A DNA stretch of 5,490 bases from Elusimicrobiota bacterium (GTDB lineage: Bacteria > Elusimicrobiota > Elusimicrobia > UBA1565 > UBA9628): NCBI GenBank assembly GCA_028871595.1, contig JAGWMT010000223.1, positions 1 through 5,490 on the forward strand, in the 5' to 3' direction. Shown here piece after piece: positions 1 through 4,780 of the stretch. Below the pieces are notes generated by a model. It worked only from the letters and a program-made list of their open reading frames with translations, did not search any database and was not told the origin of the DNA. A program made the position numbers and the translations under genes. The stretch's first letter is position 1, and every line of letters begins with the position of its first letter.

Positions 1-332
1 ACGCTGAGGCGTCCTTCCTTCTTGTCGCGCTCCCAGGCCGCGCGCAGGGCGTCCCAGTCCACGCCGTCATGACGGTAGTAGGTGTCGTCCTCCGCGGTGA
101 CCACGGCGTCGCGCAGGTTCTCGGAGATCGCGTCGTAGCCGACCCAGGTCCAGCGAAGATCGAGCTTCCGGCCCTTCGCCGCCGCCTCCTTCTTGCGCAG
201 TTCGATGTAGGCCGTCGTTTTCGGAGGAGATTTCTTGAGGGGGCGCACGTCGGGAAGCCACAGAACCCAGCCCGCGGCCAACGCGGCGGCGCCCAGGAGC
301 GCGAGCATGATTTTTGCGGCGATTCGTCCCAT
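1..332 (-). CDS. mtgA: Monofunctional peptidoglycan glycosyltransferase (GT51, MtgA-like), N-terminal part
   Basis: Partial gene: the ATG at 332-330 opens a frame that runs off the left edge after 110 codons. Residues about 5-26 form one hydrophobic helix after a short basic start, the usual inner-membrane anchor. Family-like sequence follows: a PPKTTAYIELR stretch (36-46), a TWV segment (62-64), ISENL (69-73), and GT51 motif 1 as AEDDTYYRHDG (80-90), where E81 corresponds to the catalytic glutamate and H88/G90 are the usual followers. The usual F-x-x-H is Y-x-x-H here. The second motif (GGSTITQQ in relatives) would lie outside the window. GT51 enzymes polymerise lipid II into glycan strands at the periplasmic face. 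With no transpeptidase part visible, the short anchor and early motif 1 favour MtgA over a class A PBP, but a bifunctional protein cannot be excluded without the C-terminus. The start is 10 nt after the TPR gene's stop and has no clear Shine-Dalgarno, so expression with that gene is likely. Confidence 0.85.
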   Translation of the reverse strand, partial: MGRIAAKIMLALLGAAALAAGWVLWLPDVRPLKKSPPKTTAYIELRKKEAAAKGRKLDLRWTWVGYDAISENLRDAVVTAEDDTYYRHDGVDWDALRAAWERDKKEGRLS

Positions 333-342
333 GCGCGCGGCG

Positions 343-744
343 CTACGTCTTGCCGGGGACGCGGCGCAGCAGCTTCAGGCGCGACTCGAAGGAGTGCCGT
401 TCGGCGAGCGTCGCCTCGGGGCGCGTGAGCAGGGATTGGAACAGATCGCGGCTTTCGTCCTTGCGCCCGAGTCTCAGGAGGTAATCGGCCTTCTTGAACG
501 CCGCGGCGAAGCGCAGCAGGGGGGTCTCGAGCGCGACGGCGCGGTCGTAGTCGGCCAGCGCGGCGTCGGCGTCTCCCAGCCGCTCGTGGGCCGACGCGGC
601 GTGCGTCCACGCCATCGCGCGGTCCAGCGCCGGAAGATCCGACTGGGCCAGTTCGCTCAACGCCCGGGCCGCGCTCCGGTCGTCCCCCGAGGAGGTCAGC
701 TTCTCGGCTTGTTCGGTCCGGGCGCGCAGTTCGTCGAAGTCCAC
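343..744 (-). CDS. Small TPR-repeat protein
   Basis: A 133-residue protein starting at a GTG (744-742) and ending in TAG. It is predicted all-helical. Residues about 43-76 match a tetratricopeptide repeat (A-x-x-A-x-x-x-L-G, then ALADYDRAVAL), and a second, weaker unit spans about 80-110 (YLLRLGRKDESRDLFQSLL). TPRs are protein-interaction scaffolds; the partner cannot be told from the sequence. There is no signal peptide or membrane segment, so it is probably cytoplasmic. It lies just upstream of mtgA on the same strand (10-nt gap), so a link to envelope synthesis is possible but is inference only. No Shine-Dalgarno sits at a proper distance from the GTG. Instead a perfect TATAAT ends 6 nt before it, suggesting that transcription starts at or near the start codon. 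A start further upstream would cross that promoter-like element, which favours 744. Confidence 0.75.
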   Translation of the reverse strand: MDFDELRARTEQAEKLTSSGDDRSAARALSELAQSDLPALDRAMAWTHAASAHERLGDADAALADYDRAVALETPLLRFAAAFKKADYLLRLGRKDESRDLFQSLLTRPEATLAERHSFESRLKLLRRVPGKT

Positions 745-756
745 GGTCCGATTATA
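745..756 (-). promoter_or_regulatory. -10 element (TATAAT) 6 nt upstream of the TPR gene start
   Basis: On the minus strand a perfect TATAAT lies at 756-751, and exactly 6 nt (750-745) separate it from the GTG at 744. With the usual 6-7 nt from -10 to +1, the transcript would begin at or within one base of the start codon. No good -35 is seen 17 bp upstream (CGCCGC); TTGAGC is present but 25 bp away. The surroundings are very GC-rich, so an exact TATAAT here is conspicuous. Confidence 0.5.
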
Positions 757-783
757 ACAGACCGGGGCGCGAAGCGGCGCGGC

Positions 784-945
784 TCAACCCAGATCCGAGA
801 GTTGCTTGCGCCTGGCCGCCAATTCCGCGGCCAACTCGGTTTTCTCCGATTCGTAGAGGCTGCGCGCGCCGTCCGCGGCGGTACGCAGGCGGGCCTCGCA
901 GGAGGCGATGTCGTCCTGGATCATCGCGCGATCCTTGTGTTCCAT
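784..945 (-). CDS. Hypothetical 53-residue helical protein
   Basis: A short frame from ATG at 945-943 to TGA at 786-784. I do not recognise it. The protein is highly charged, has no membrane segment, and consists of Ala/Leu/Glu/Arg-rich helix. Hydrophobic residues recur with roughly heptad spacing from about residue 9 to 52, which suggests a helical hairpin or coiled coil. The frame stays open upstream to 1149, but that extension overlaps the 3' end of the exported-protein gene and is Gly/Arg-rich in the way of shadow reading. The ATG at 945 lies in the intergenic gap, 6 nt after a TACACT -10-like hexamer, and gives a compact protein. There is no Shine-Dalgarno. A function cannot be assigned; it may be an oligomerising or protein-binding small protein. 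Confidence 0.55.
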   Translation of the reverse strand: MEHKDRAMIQDDIASCEARLRTAADGARSLYESEKTELAAELAARRKQLSDLG

Positions 946-957
946 GGCGGGAGTGTA
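946..957 (-). promoter_or_regulatory. -10-like element (TACACT) 6 nt upstream of the 53-residue gene
   Basis: On the minus strand TACACT lies at 957-952 and 6 nt separate it from the ATG at 945, the same geometry as at 744. At 17 bp spacing the -35 would be TTCCCT (980-975), which is weak and falls within the terminator-like hairpin of the preceding gene. Confidence 0.35.
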
Positions 958-970
958 GCCTGCCGGGGCG

Positions 971-987
971 AAAAAGGGAAGGCCCTT
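971..987 (-). terminator. Weak intrinsic-terminator-like hairpin after the exported-protein gene
   Basis: On the minus strand AAGGG (987-983), loop CCTT, CCCTT (979-974 region) is followed directly by Ts, giving a five-T run at 975-971, two of which pair in the stem. It begins at the last base of the TGA stop. The stem is only 5 bp, so efficiency is doubtful. An alternative GCCC-TGAA-GGGC fold overlaps it. Confidence 0.35.
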
Positions 988-2021
988 CAGGGCATCAAGG
1001 CCGGACCGGGCGGGTCCACGACCCCGGCCTGCGGCGCGTCCATCAGTTCGGTCCGGGAGGACGGAGCGGCGCCGTCCGCCGTGACTCGGACGTGGGTCTG
1101 CTCCAGGTTGACGGAGCCCCGGGTCGCGTCCCGCAGGGGCGCCGACCAAACCACGGTCGCGCGGGCCCCGGGCGCCAATTCGACCGCGGCCTCGACTTCG
1201 ACCGGCGGGGCGGTGCGCCGCCCTTCGGTTCCGACGGGCCGGAAAGTCTCCTGAACGGCCTCGACGCGGACGTGCCGCAAAGCGCCTCCCGTCCGGTTGA
1301 CGATTTCGAGTTCCACGGTCACCGCCTCATTATGGAAGAAGATGGGGAAGGAGCGGCGGAACGGGGCGGTCAGCCCCCGGGCGGGAGCAAATCTCACCGT
1401 GCCGTCGGCGAACACGGCCCGGTAGCCCGCGGCGTCGCCCGTCACGATCCCGTGCGGGCTGCGGTAGGTCACGCGCGCCCGCAGGCCTTCCTGCTCGATC
1501 CAGGCTTCGCGAAAGTCGGGCACCGTCGCCGACGGGAGGCCCGCGGCGGGAGCCGGCGGCGTCGAGAAATCCCGGTCGCCGGGGGCGATCACGCCCTCGA
1601 CGCTTTCGCCCTTGGCCATCACCACGAGCATCCGGTCCGTCGCAGGAGAAGCGTCCGGCGCGGGCGGGGGCGGCGCCGCGATCAAGGCGACTTCCTCGTA
1701 CCGTCCCGTCTTGTTCACGTCGTCGCCCGATGGGGCGGGGGTGGAAGGCGCCGTCTCCGGGGACGGGGCCGTCGCCTCTGCCAGCAAGTAGGCCGCGACG
1801 ACGCGGACGGATTCCAGCCAATCCCGGAGCGCGCCCCGGTTCGAGCCGGCCGGCGCGACCGAGGCCGCGGCGCGCGGCGGAAAGAAGGCCACGCGCGTCG
1901 CGGGCGGGGGGAAGGCTCCGGGCGCGTGAAGGACGGCCATCGGGAGGCTGGCGGCGCCGGTGGACTGGACGAGAAGGGCCAAGGCGGCGAGGGCGGCGAA
2001 CCGGCGCGAGGGTCGTTTCAT
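987..2021 (-). CDS. Exported Pro/Ala-rich protein with a C-terminal beta-sandwich-like region
   Basis: A 344-residue protein that I do not recognise as a named family. Residues 1-24 are a typical Sec signal peptide: basic MKRPSRR, a hydrophobic core, then TGAAS, with likely cleavage near residue 24. Residues 25-165 are rich in Pro and Ala, with clusters such as APPPPAPDASPA (115-126), and look like a disordered linker or wall-spanning stretch. Residues about 168-315 are beta-rich. They include an EGLRARVTYRS segment and the alternating pattern of EAVTVELEIVNRTGG (232-246), VEVEAAVELAPGARATVVW (274-292) and QTHVRV (308-313), resembling an immunoglobulin-like or CARDB-like fold. The likely location is periplasm or cell surface. 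The ATG at 2021 is preceded at 5 nt by GAGAGG and opens straight into the signal peptide. The frame is open further upstream to 2309, but that part lies antisense to the first receiver gene and is not credible. Divergently transcribed from the receiver operon. Confidence 0.75.
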   Translation of the reverse strand: MKRPSRRFAALAALALLVQSTGAASLPMAVLHAPGAFPPPATRVAFFPPRAAASVAPAGSNRGALRDWLESVRVVAAYLLAEATAPSPETAPSTPAPSGDDVNKTGRYEEVALIAAPPPPAPDASPATDRMLVVMAKGESVEGVIAPGDRDFSTPPAPAAGLPSATVPDFREAWIEQEGLRARVTYRSPHGIVTGDAAGYRAVFADGTVRFAPARGLTAPFRRSFPIFFHNEAVTVELEIVNRTGGALRHVRVEAVQETFRPVGTEGRRTAPPVEVEAAVELAPGARATVVWSAPLRDATRGSVNLEQTHVRVTADGAAPSSRTELMDAPQAGVVDPPGPALMP

Positions 2022-2026
2022 GGGTG

Positions 2027-2032
2027 CCTCTC
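2027..2032 (-). promoter_or_regulatory. Shine-Dalgarno (GAGAGG) fixing the start of the exported-protein gene
   Basis: On the minus strand GAGAGG lies 5 nt before the ATG at 2021. It supports this start, which also coincides with the beginning of the signal peptide, over upstream in-frame candidates. Confidence 0.6.
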
Positions 2033-2039
2033 GACGGGA

Positions 2040-2045
2040 AGTATA
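2040..2045 (-). promoter_or_regulatory. -10-like element (TATACT) for the exported-protein gene
   Basis: On the minus strand TATACT (5 of 6 matches to TATAAT) would place the transcription start near 2033, giving a leader of about 12 nt that just includes the GAGAGG Shine-Dalgarno. The sequence 17 bp upstream (TGGCGG) is not a convincing -35. Confidence 0.4.
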
Positions 2046-2076
2046 GCCCCGGGTCCGGCGCGCCGCCATACTCGGA

Positions 2077-2106
2077 CGGTAAAACTCCGGAAAAGGATCG
2101 GTAAAA
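2077..2106 (+). repeat. Three CGG(T)AAAA direct repeats at exact 11-bp spacing
   Basis: CGGTAAAA begins at 2077, CGGAAAA at 2088 and CGGTAAAA at 2099; the CGG of each unit starts exactly 11 bp after the last. The A4 tracts lie at 2081-2084, 2091-2094 and 2103-2106, once per helical turn. If transcription begins near 2149, the block spans about -72 to -43, where an UP element or tandem activator sites would sit. It is the most A-rich patch in an otherwise very GC-rich region. Confidence 0.5.
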
Positions 2107-2113
2107 GGCGGCC

Positions 2114-2142
2114 TTGAAGGCGGCGGGCGCTTATGGTTGAAT
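2114..2142 (+). promoter_or_regulatory. Putative sigma-70-type promoter of the receiver operon
   Basis: TTGAAG (2114-2119) and TTGAAT (2137-2142) are separated by exactly 17 bp. The -35 matches TTGA of TTGACA. The -10 is a weaker fit because it lacks the conserved A at position 2. Six nt separate it from the ATG at 2149, so the transcript would start at the start codon. An alternative -10, TATGGT at 2132-2137, would give a 5-nt leader. No Shine-Dalgarno precedes the ATG. Confidence 0.4.
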
Positions 2143-2148
2143 TGACCT

Positions 2149-2562
2149 ATGTCGACGGAACCGACGCGGCTCATCCTCGTCATCGACGACGATGAGGGCA
2201 TCCGTGACCTGCTCTCTTTGCTGGTCAAGAAGGAGGGGTACCGCGTCGCGACCGCCGCCGACGGGGAAGAGGGCCGCCGCATGGCCTTGTCGCTGAAGCC
2301 GGACCTCATCGTGCTGGATCTGATGCTGCCGCGATACGGGGGGTTCGAGCTTCTGCGTCAGCTTCAGGGGACCGAATTGGCGCGAGTGCCGATCGTGGTC
2401 GTGACCGGACGCTACACCGATTCATCGACGGCCGATTTGATCCGTCAGGAGACGAACGTGGTGGAACTTCTGGAAAAGCCCGTGAAGACGGCTCGGTTCC
2501 TCGGGGTGCTTCAACGCATCCTGCGGCCCAGCCTGGCGGCCGGCGACGCCGTGGAGGGCTGA
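2149..2562 (+). CDS. Stand-alone response regulator receiver (CheY-like), first copy
   Basis: A 137-residue protein consisting of one receiver domain with no output domain. The landmarks are in order: acidic pocket D13-D14 in VIDDDE, phospho-acceptor D57 in DLIVLDLMLP, T86 in VVVTG, and K110-P111 before the last helix. All residues needed for phosphorylation are intact. Such proteins take a phosphoryl group from a histidine kinase and act by binding a partner or passing it on in a phosphorelay; the partner is not in this window. It is about 52% identical to the next gene by hand count (61 of 118 positions, ungapped), so the two are a tandem duplication. It is the first gene of the plus-strand operon. 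It starts at an ATG with no Shine-Dalgarno, 6 nt after a -10-like hexamer, and its stop lies 1 nt before the next ATG. Confidence 0.9.
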   Translation: MSTEPTRLILVIDDDEGIRDLLSLLVKKEGYRVATAADGEEGRRMALSLKPDLIVLDLMLPRYGGFELLRQLQGTELARVPIVVVTGRYTDSSTADLIRQETNVVELLEKPVKTARFLGVLQRILRPSLAAGDAVEG

Positions 2563-2563
2563 C

Positions 2564-2998
2564 ATGGACGAGTTGCCCTTCGACGCCCCCGGCGAGAAAC
2601 TGGTTCTGATGGTGGACGACGACGAAAGCCTCCTGGACCTGATGGAGCACGTCGTCAAAAAGGAAGGCTTCCGCACCGACCGGGCCGCCGACGGCCCCGA
2701 GGCTCTGCGCAAGGTCCAGGCGCTCGCGCCCGACGCGATCATCCTGGACATGATGCTTCCCGGCTTGGGGGGCTACGAGGTGATGCGCCAGCTGCAGGCC
2801 GGGGGCCATGGCGACGTTCCGATCATCGTCGTCACCGGGCGGCAGATGGATCCGGCCGGGATCAAGCTGATCCGCGAGGAGTCCAACGTCAAGGAGTTCC
2901 TGGCCAAACCGGTCCGCCCCGCCGTCTTGACGTCCGTGCTTCACCGCGTGCTTCACACCCGGCCCCAGGGCGCGACCGGCGACGGTCTGAAGAGCTGA
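2564..2998 (+). CDS. Stand-alone response regulator receiver (CheY-like), second copy
   Basis: A 144-residue protein with one receiver domain after a short N-terminal extension. D18-D19 lie in VDDDES, the phospho-acceptor is D62 in AIILDMMLP, T91 is in IVVTG, and the switch lysine is K115 before P116. There is no DNA-binding or enzymatic output domain. A strong Shine-Dalgarno, GGAGGG at 2553-2558, sits 5 nt before the ATG inside the end of the first receiver gene. Blocks shared with the first copy include VKKEG, AADG, MLP, GG-E, RQLQ, VTGR, LIR-E, NV-E and KPV, and the pair aligns without gaps. The copies differ most in helix 1, in the stretch after RQLQ (before VPI), and just after VTGR, regions that in CheY-like proteins help set partner choice, so they may serve different kinases or targets. 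Co-transcription with both neighbours is near certain given 1-nt gaps. Confidence 0.9.
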   Translation: MDELPFDAPGEKLVLMVDDDESLLDLMEHVVKKEGFRTDRAADGPEALRKVQALAPDAIILDMMLPGLGGYEVMRQLQAGGHGDVPIIVVTGRQMDPAGIKLIREESNVKEFLAKPVRPAVLTSVLHRVLHTRPQGATGDGLKS

Positions 2999-2999
2999 C

Positions 3000-3455
3000 A
3001 TGAGCTGGCGCCGCGTCCTCCTCACGGCGGCCGCGCTCCTGGCTTTCGTTTACGCCGCCTCCTACGCCGATGTGGTCCTGCGCGCGCGCTCGGCGTATTT
3101 GGAAGGCGAGAAGTGGCTTTCCTGGAACGAGCATCCGGAGCTCAAGAAGGCCCACTTCGACGCGGAACTGGCGCGGACCCGCGCGGGCCTTGAGGCGGAT
3201 CGGGCCGCCGGCCGCCTGACTCCGGCGGAATTCGACCGCAAGCTGGGATTGGCGACTTTCGAGCGCGACCAGTCCGTCTCGGAAAGCTCCCTGAAGTACG
3301 CGTACGTCTGGTTTCAGACCGCGGCCGAATTGTTCACTCCCCCGGAGAGCCGCTGGACCGTTCTGTCGCGCCAGAAGATGAAGACGACGCGGGAGCTCTG
3401 GAAGAAGGAGCTCGACGCGAAGAAGATCCCCTACCAAGACTACATGCTCGAGTAG
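3000..3455 (+). CDS. Hypothetical membrane-anchored or secreted helical protein
   Basis: A 151-residue protein not recognised as a known family. Residues 1-5 (MSWRR) are basic and 6-22 are hydrophobic, then SYAD. This can be an uncleaved anchor or a signal peptide cut after residue 23. The remainder is hydrophilic and mostly helical: a charged segment at about 46-94, an aromatic patch around LKYAYVWFQTAAELF (98-112), and a Lys-rich segment at 125-142. Topology rules put the bulk on the periplasmic side. The ATG follows the second receiver's TGA by 1 nt and is preceded by GAAGAG (2989-2994), a moderate Shine-Dalgarno. It ends in TAG, 3 nt before and in the same frame as the next gene, which encodes a membrane metallopeptidase-like protein. 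That adjacency makes it a candidate partner or substrate of the neighbour, but this is inference. Confidence 0.75.
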   Translation: MSWRRVLLTAAALLAFVYAASYADVVLRARSAYLEGEKWLSWNEHPELKKAHFDAELARTRAGLEADRAAGRLTPAEFDRKLGLATFERDQSVSESSLKYAYVWFQTAAELFTPPESRWTVLSRQKMKTTRELWKKELDAKKIPYQDYMLE

Positions 3456-3458
3456 CGC

Positions 3459-4193
3459 GTGCTGCGCAACTTCGCGGGCGTGCTGATTCTTCCCTTGTCC
3501 GGCTCCCTGGTCTGGGCGGCGGCCAAGGCGCTGGCCGGAGTGGCGATGCGCGGTCCGGCGGCGGCTCCGTTCATGGCGGGCATGGGCCTGATGGCGGTCG
3601 CATGGCTGATCGGCCGCCACGTGATCGACCCGGTCGGCCCCTTCGGTTGGGGGATGCGCCTGGCGCGCTGGGCCTACGTCGCGGGCCACGAATTGACCCA
3701 CGCGCTCGCCGCCTGGTCCTCGGGCGGCAAGGTTTTCGCGATCCACGTGGAGGAGAAAGGCGGCCACGTCGACCTGTCGCACTCCAGCACCTTCGTCGCT
3801 CTGGCCCCCTACTGCGTGCCGTTCCACGCGCTGCTGGTGGTGGCGGGCTACCGCGTCCTCATCTGGCTGAAGCCCGACGTCCAGGCGGAGGCGCTGTTCC
3901 TGCTCTTGATGGGCGCCGCGCTGGCTTTCCACGGGCTGATGACGTGGGAAACGCTGACGCAGGTGAAGCAGCCCGACCTGGACGCGGCCGGAGGAGCGCT
4001 TTTCTCCGTGGCTCTGATCGGCGCGGTCAACGGACTGGCCGTCCTTCTGCTGCTGAAGGTCCTTTTTCCCGAAAGCGTTCCCTTTCGGGCGTCGGTCCGG
4101 GACGCCGGAGTCGACGCCTGGCGGTTCTGGTCGGGTGTTTGGGCGGAGGCCCTGCCCGTCGCGCGAAATCTTCGACGCCGGATGCATCCATGA
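3459..4193 (+). CDS. Membrane metallopeptidase-like protein (M50B-like, HExxH)
   Basis: A 244-residue integral membrane protein. Hydrophobic segments lie at about 4-28, 36-52, 112-136, 144-160 and 180-203, with a basic C-terminal tail. GHELTHALAA (76-85) contains the zinc-binding HExxH (H77, E78, H81) inside a hydrophobic stretch. It is followed by SGGKVFAIHVEEKGGHV (88-104), matching the architecture of M50B-type proteins, where HExxHAL.A is followed by a GG-containing beta hairpin. QPDLDAAGG (171-179) after the fourth segment could supply the third metal ligand (D173 or D175), but I am not certain. The canonical NPDG-type motif of classical site-2 proteases is not seen. The likely role is intramembrane or membrane-associated proteolysis, target unknown. 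The start is a GTG directly after the preceding TAG. No Shine-Dalgarno is obvious; the GTG is chosen because it includes the first membrane helix. The stop overlaps the next start as ATGA. Confidence 0.75.
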   Translation: MLRNFAGVLILPLSGSLVWAAAKALAGVAMRGPAAAPFMAGMGLMAVAWLIGRHVIDPVGPFGWGMRLARWAYVAGHELTHALAAWSSGGKVFAIHVEEKGGHVDLSHSSTFVALAPYCVPFHALLVVAGYRVLIWLKPDVQAEALFLLLMGAALAFHGLMTWETLTQVKQPDLDAAGGALFSVALIGAVNGLAVLLLLKVLFPESVPFRASVRDAGVDAWRFWSGVWAEALPVARNLRRRMHP

Positions 4194-4780
4194 GCGAATT
4201 GAGCCGGGAGTTCGGGCGTAAGGCGTTCCACATGCTGGCCTTGGTCTATTGGGCGGCGTTCTGGCTTCTGGGCTGGCCGACGGCCGGCTACTGGATGGCG
4301 GGCTGGCTCATCGTCGTCCTGACGATCGAAACCGCGCGGCTGCGGATTCCGGCCGTCGAACGCCGTCTGGTCTCCGCGTTCGAGGGGATGATCCGCGACA
4401 CCGAGCGCCGCCACTACAGCGGCATCGTCCACACCACCAGCGGCAGCCTGGCGGCCATGCTCATCGCGCGCGGCGATCCGGCCATCGTCGGCGCGGCCAT
4501 CGGCCAGTTGGCCTTCGGCGACGCGGCCGCGGCGCTCGTGGGCAAGGCCTTCGGGCGCACGAAGATCCTGGGCGGAAAAAAATCCCTGGAGGGGAGCCTG
4601 GCGGGCCTGGCCGCGTGCTTCGCGATCGCCCTGCTGTGCGGCGTCCGTCCCGGCGCGGCGCTGCTCTCGGCGCTGGCCGCGATGACCGTGGAACTTCTTC
4701 CCACGACGGGCTTCTTCAACGACAACCTCTGGATGCCGGCGGCGTCGGCCGTCGTCCTGCGCGTCGTCGGCGCGCGATGA
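4190..4780 (+). CDS. Dolichol/phytol kinase-like CTP-dependent polyprenol kinase family protein
   Basis: A 196-residue polytopic membrane protein. It begins with ELSREFGRKAFHML (3-16), the R-K-x-x-H pattern found at the N-terminus of the SEC59/VTE5 and DGK1-type family. The family signature follows at 105-137: GQLAFGDAAAALVGKAFGR, then KILGGKKSLEGSLAG, in which D111, the KKS and the EGS are the expected nucleotide- or phosphate-binding residues. Near the C-terminus FNDNLWMP (176-183) matches the (D/N)DN-x-x-x-P motif. Family members transfer phosphate from CTP to a prenyl alcohol or diacylglycerol in the membrane; the substrate in bacteria is often unknown, and the sequence does not decide it. 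Hydrophobic segments lie at about 16-47, 82-110, 136-152 and 154-171. It is coupled by ATGA overlaps to the M50B-like gene upstream and the GT9 gene downstream, which suggests supply or salvage of a lipid carrier for envelope glycans. Confidence 0.85.
   Translation: MSELSREFGRKAFHMLALVYWAAFWLLGWPTAGYWMAGWLIVVLTIETARLRIPAVERRLVSAFEGMIRDTERRHYSGIVHTTSGSLAAMLIARGDPAIVGAAIGQLAFGDAAAALVGKAFGRTKILGGKKSLEGSLAGLAACFAIALLCGVRPGAALLSALAAMTVELLPTTGFFNDNLWMPAASAVVLRVVGAR

Noticed and set aside
946..1149. Extended start (1149) for the 53-residue protein
   Set aside because: The extension overlaps the end of the exported-protein gene in another frame and has shadow-like Gly/Arg composition. The ATG at 945 fits the intergenic gap.
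235..1254. Long plus-strand open frame across the TPR, small-protein and exported-protein genes
   Set aside because: It is antisense to mtgA, the TPR gene and the small gene. Its product is Arg/Gly/Ala-rich without domains, and it spans several gene boundaries, as expected of GC-rich shadow reading.
1092..2117. 341-codon plus-strand frame antisense to the exported-protein gene
   Set aside because: Its translation is Arg/Gly-rich low complexity, while the opposite strand has a signal peptide, a Shine-Dalgarno and a plausible fold.
2022..2309. Extended start (2309) for the exported-protein gene
   Set aside because: The extension would lie antisense to the first receiver gene and cross the promoter region. 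The ATG at 2021 has a Shine-Dalgarno and opens the signal peptide.
3453..3461. TAG between 3000-3455 and 3459-4193 as a read-through site or sequencing error splitting one gene
   Set aside because: The second frame has its own GTG and an N-terminal hydrophobic helix, the two products look like separate proteins, and TAG also ends the TPR gene. I see no read-through signal.
2889..4187. 432-codon minus-strand frame opposite the 3000-4193 genes
   Set aside because: The sense strand has an HExxH membrane protein and tightly spaced operon starts. The antisense product is Arg/Gln/His-rich with no recognisable domain.
3602..4780. 392-codon plus-strand frame whose C-terminal half is the polyprenol-kinase-like protein
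   Set aside because: The first half is an out-of-frame, Arg/Gly/Pro-rich reading of the metallopeptidase-like gene. The real start is the ATG at 4190, where family homology begins and which overlaps the preceding stop.
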